From Novosphingobium sp. ERN07 (GTDB taxonomy: Bacteria > Pseudomonadota > Alphaproteobacteria > Sphingomonadales > Sphingomonadaceae): 64,000 nt of DNA. Positions 63,895 through 64,000 of this stretch are shown one piece after another. The number at the start of each line of letters is the position of its first letter. Position 1 is the stretch's first letter. The stretch is taken from NCBI RefSeq assembly GCF_012641335.1, contig NZ_JABAID010000013.1, positions 32,965 through 96,964 of the forward strand, given 5' to 3'. Made by a program: the position numbers and the translations under genes. The notes beneath the pieces were generated by a model. The model was not told the DNA's origin and searched no databases. It saw nothing but the letters and a program-made list of their open reading frames with translations.

Positions 63895-64000
63895 AATGGC
63901 CTTGACCTGCCCCCCGGCAGTCCCTCGATCATAACGAGAGTCCAGCGGTTAAATACGATGGCCCGGACGCCTGCACAAGCGCGTCGGGCATGATGCTCTC

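Overview
The window is a 64-kb, GC-rich, gene-dense stretch of bacterial chromosome. Gene content and protein style point to an alphaproteobacterium of the Sphingomonadales, most likely Novosphingobium or a close relative. The pointers are sphingomonad-type TonB-dependent receptor, DUF4170, PA0069-type radical SAM and stand-alone MASE1 proteins, a two-gene KorAB, and short palindromic repeats including one inside the ligA reading frame. This assignment comes from family recognition only, not from a search. I see no rRNA, tRNA, CRISPR array, prophage or insertion sequence. About 58 protein genes are called, many joined by 1-16 bp overlaps.

Layout. 1-1.8 kb: glycosyltransferase (cut by the window edge) and an LpxH-like phosphoesterase. 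1.9-7 kb: recN, a small monooxygenase-like protein, a membrane protein, ligA and a CinA-family amidase. 7-9.8 kb (minus strand): enoyl-CoA hydratase, prmA and a subclass B3 metallo-beta-lactamase homologue. 10-12.7 kb: sdhC-sdhD-sdhA closed by a strong terminator, with no sdhB in the window. 12.8-20.9 kb: exported proteins, peptidases, bdhA, guaB, an RsmB-type methyltransferase and a TPR protein. 20.9-25.6 kb: rppH with an esterase, then korA-korB. 25.6-32 kb: membrane hydrolase, photolyase, cyclopropane synthase, PilZ, SDR and purF. 32-41.3 kb: MASE1 protein, lolC-lolD, a small protein, glutathione peroxidase, dnaE and an acyl-CoA synthetase. 41.3-46.9 kb (minus): radical SAM protein and the yqeY-dnaG-rpoD operon. 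47-53 kb: carA, an AT-richer unknown gene, carB and greA. 53-55.2 kb (minus): DUF4170 and a four-gene cluster of small YqjD/YqjE-like membrane proteins. 55.3-64 kb: eno, a winged-helix regulator, a small membrane protein, a phosphotransferase plus beta-rich partner, ribH and a large TonB-dependent receptor.

Most of the window is housekeeping: replication and repair (ligA, recN, dnaE, dnaG, phr), transcription (rpoD, greA), nucleotide synthesis (guaB, purF, carAB) and central metabolism (sdh, kor, eno). The most unusual points are the low-GC gene seated exactly between carA and carB, a palindromic repeat translated in frame inside ligA, a perfect 18-bp palindrome in the sdh leader, three phased TCATGCA repeats upstream of the TonB receptor, and a likely chromosomal B3 metallo-beta-lactamase translationally coupled to prmA.
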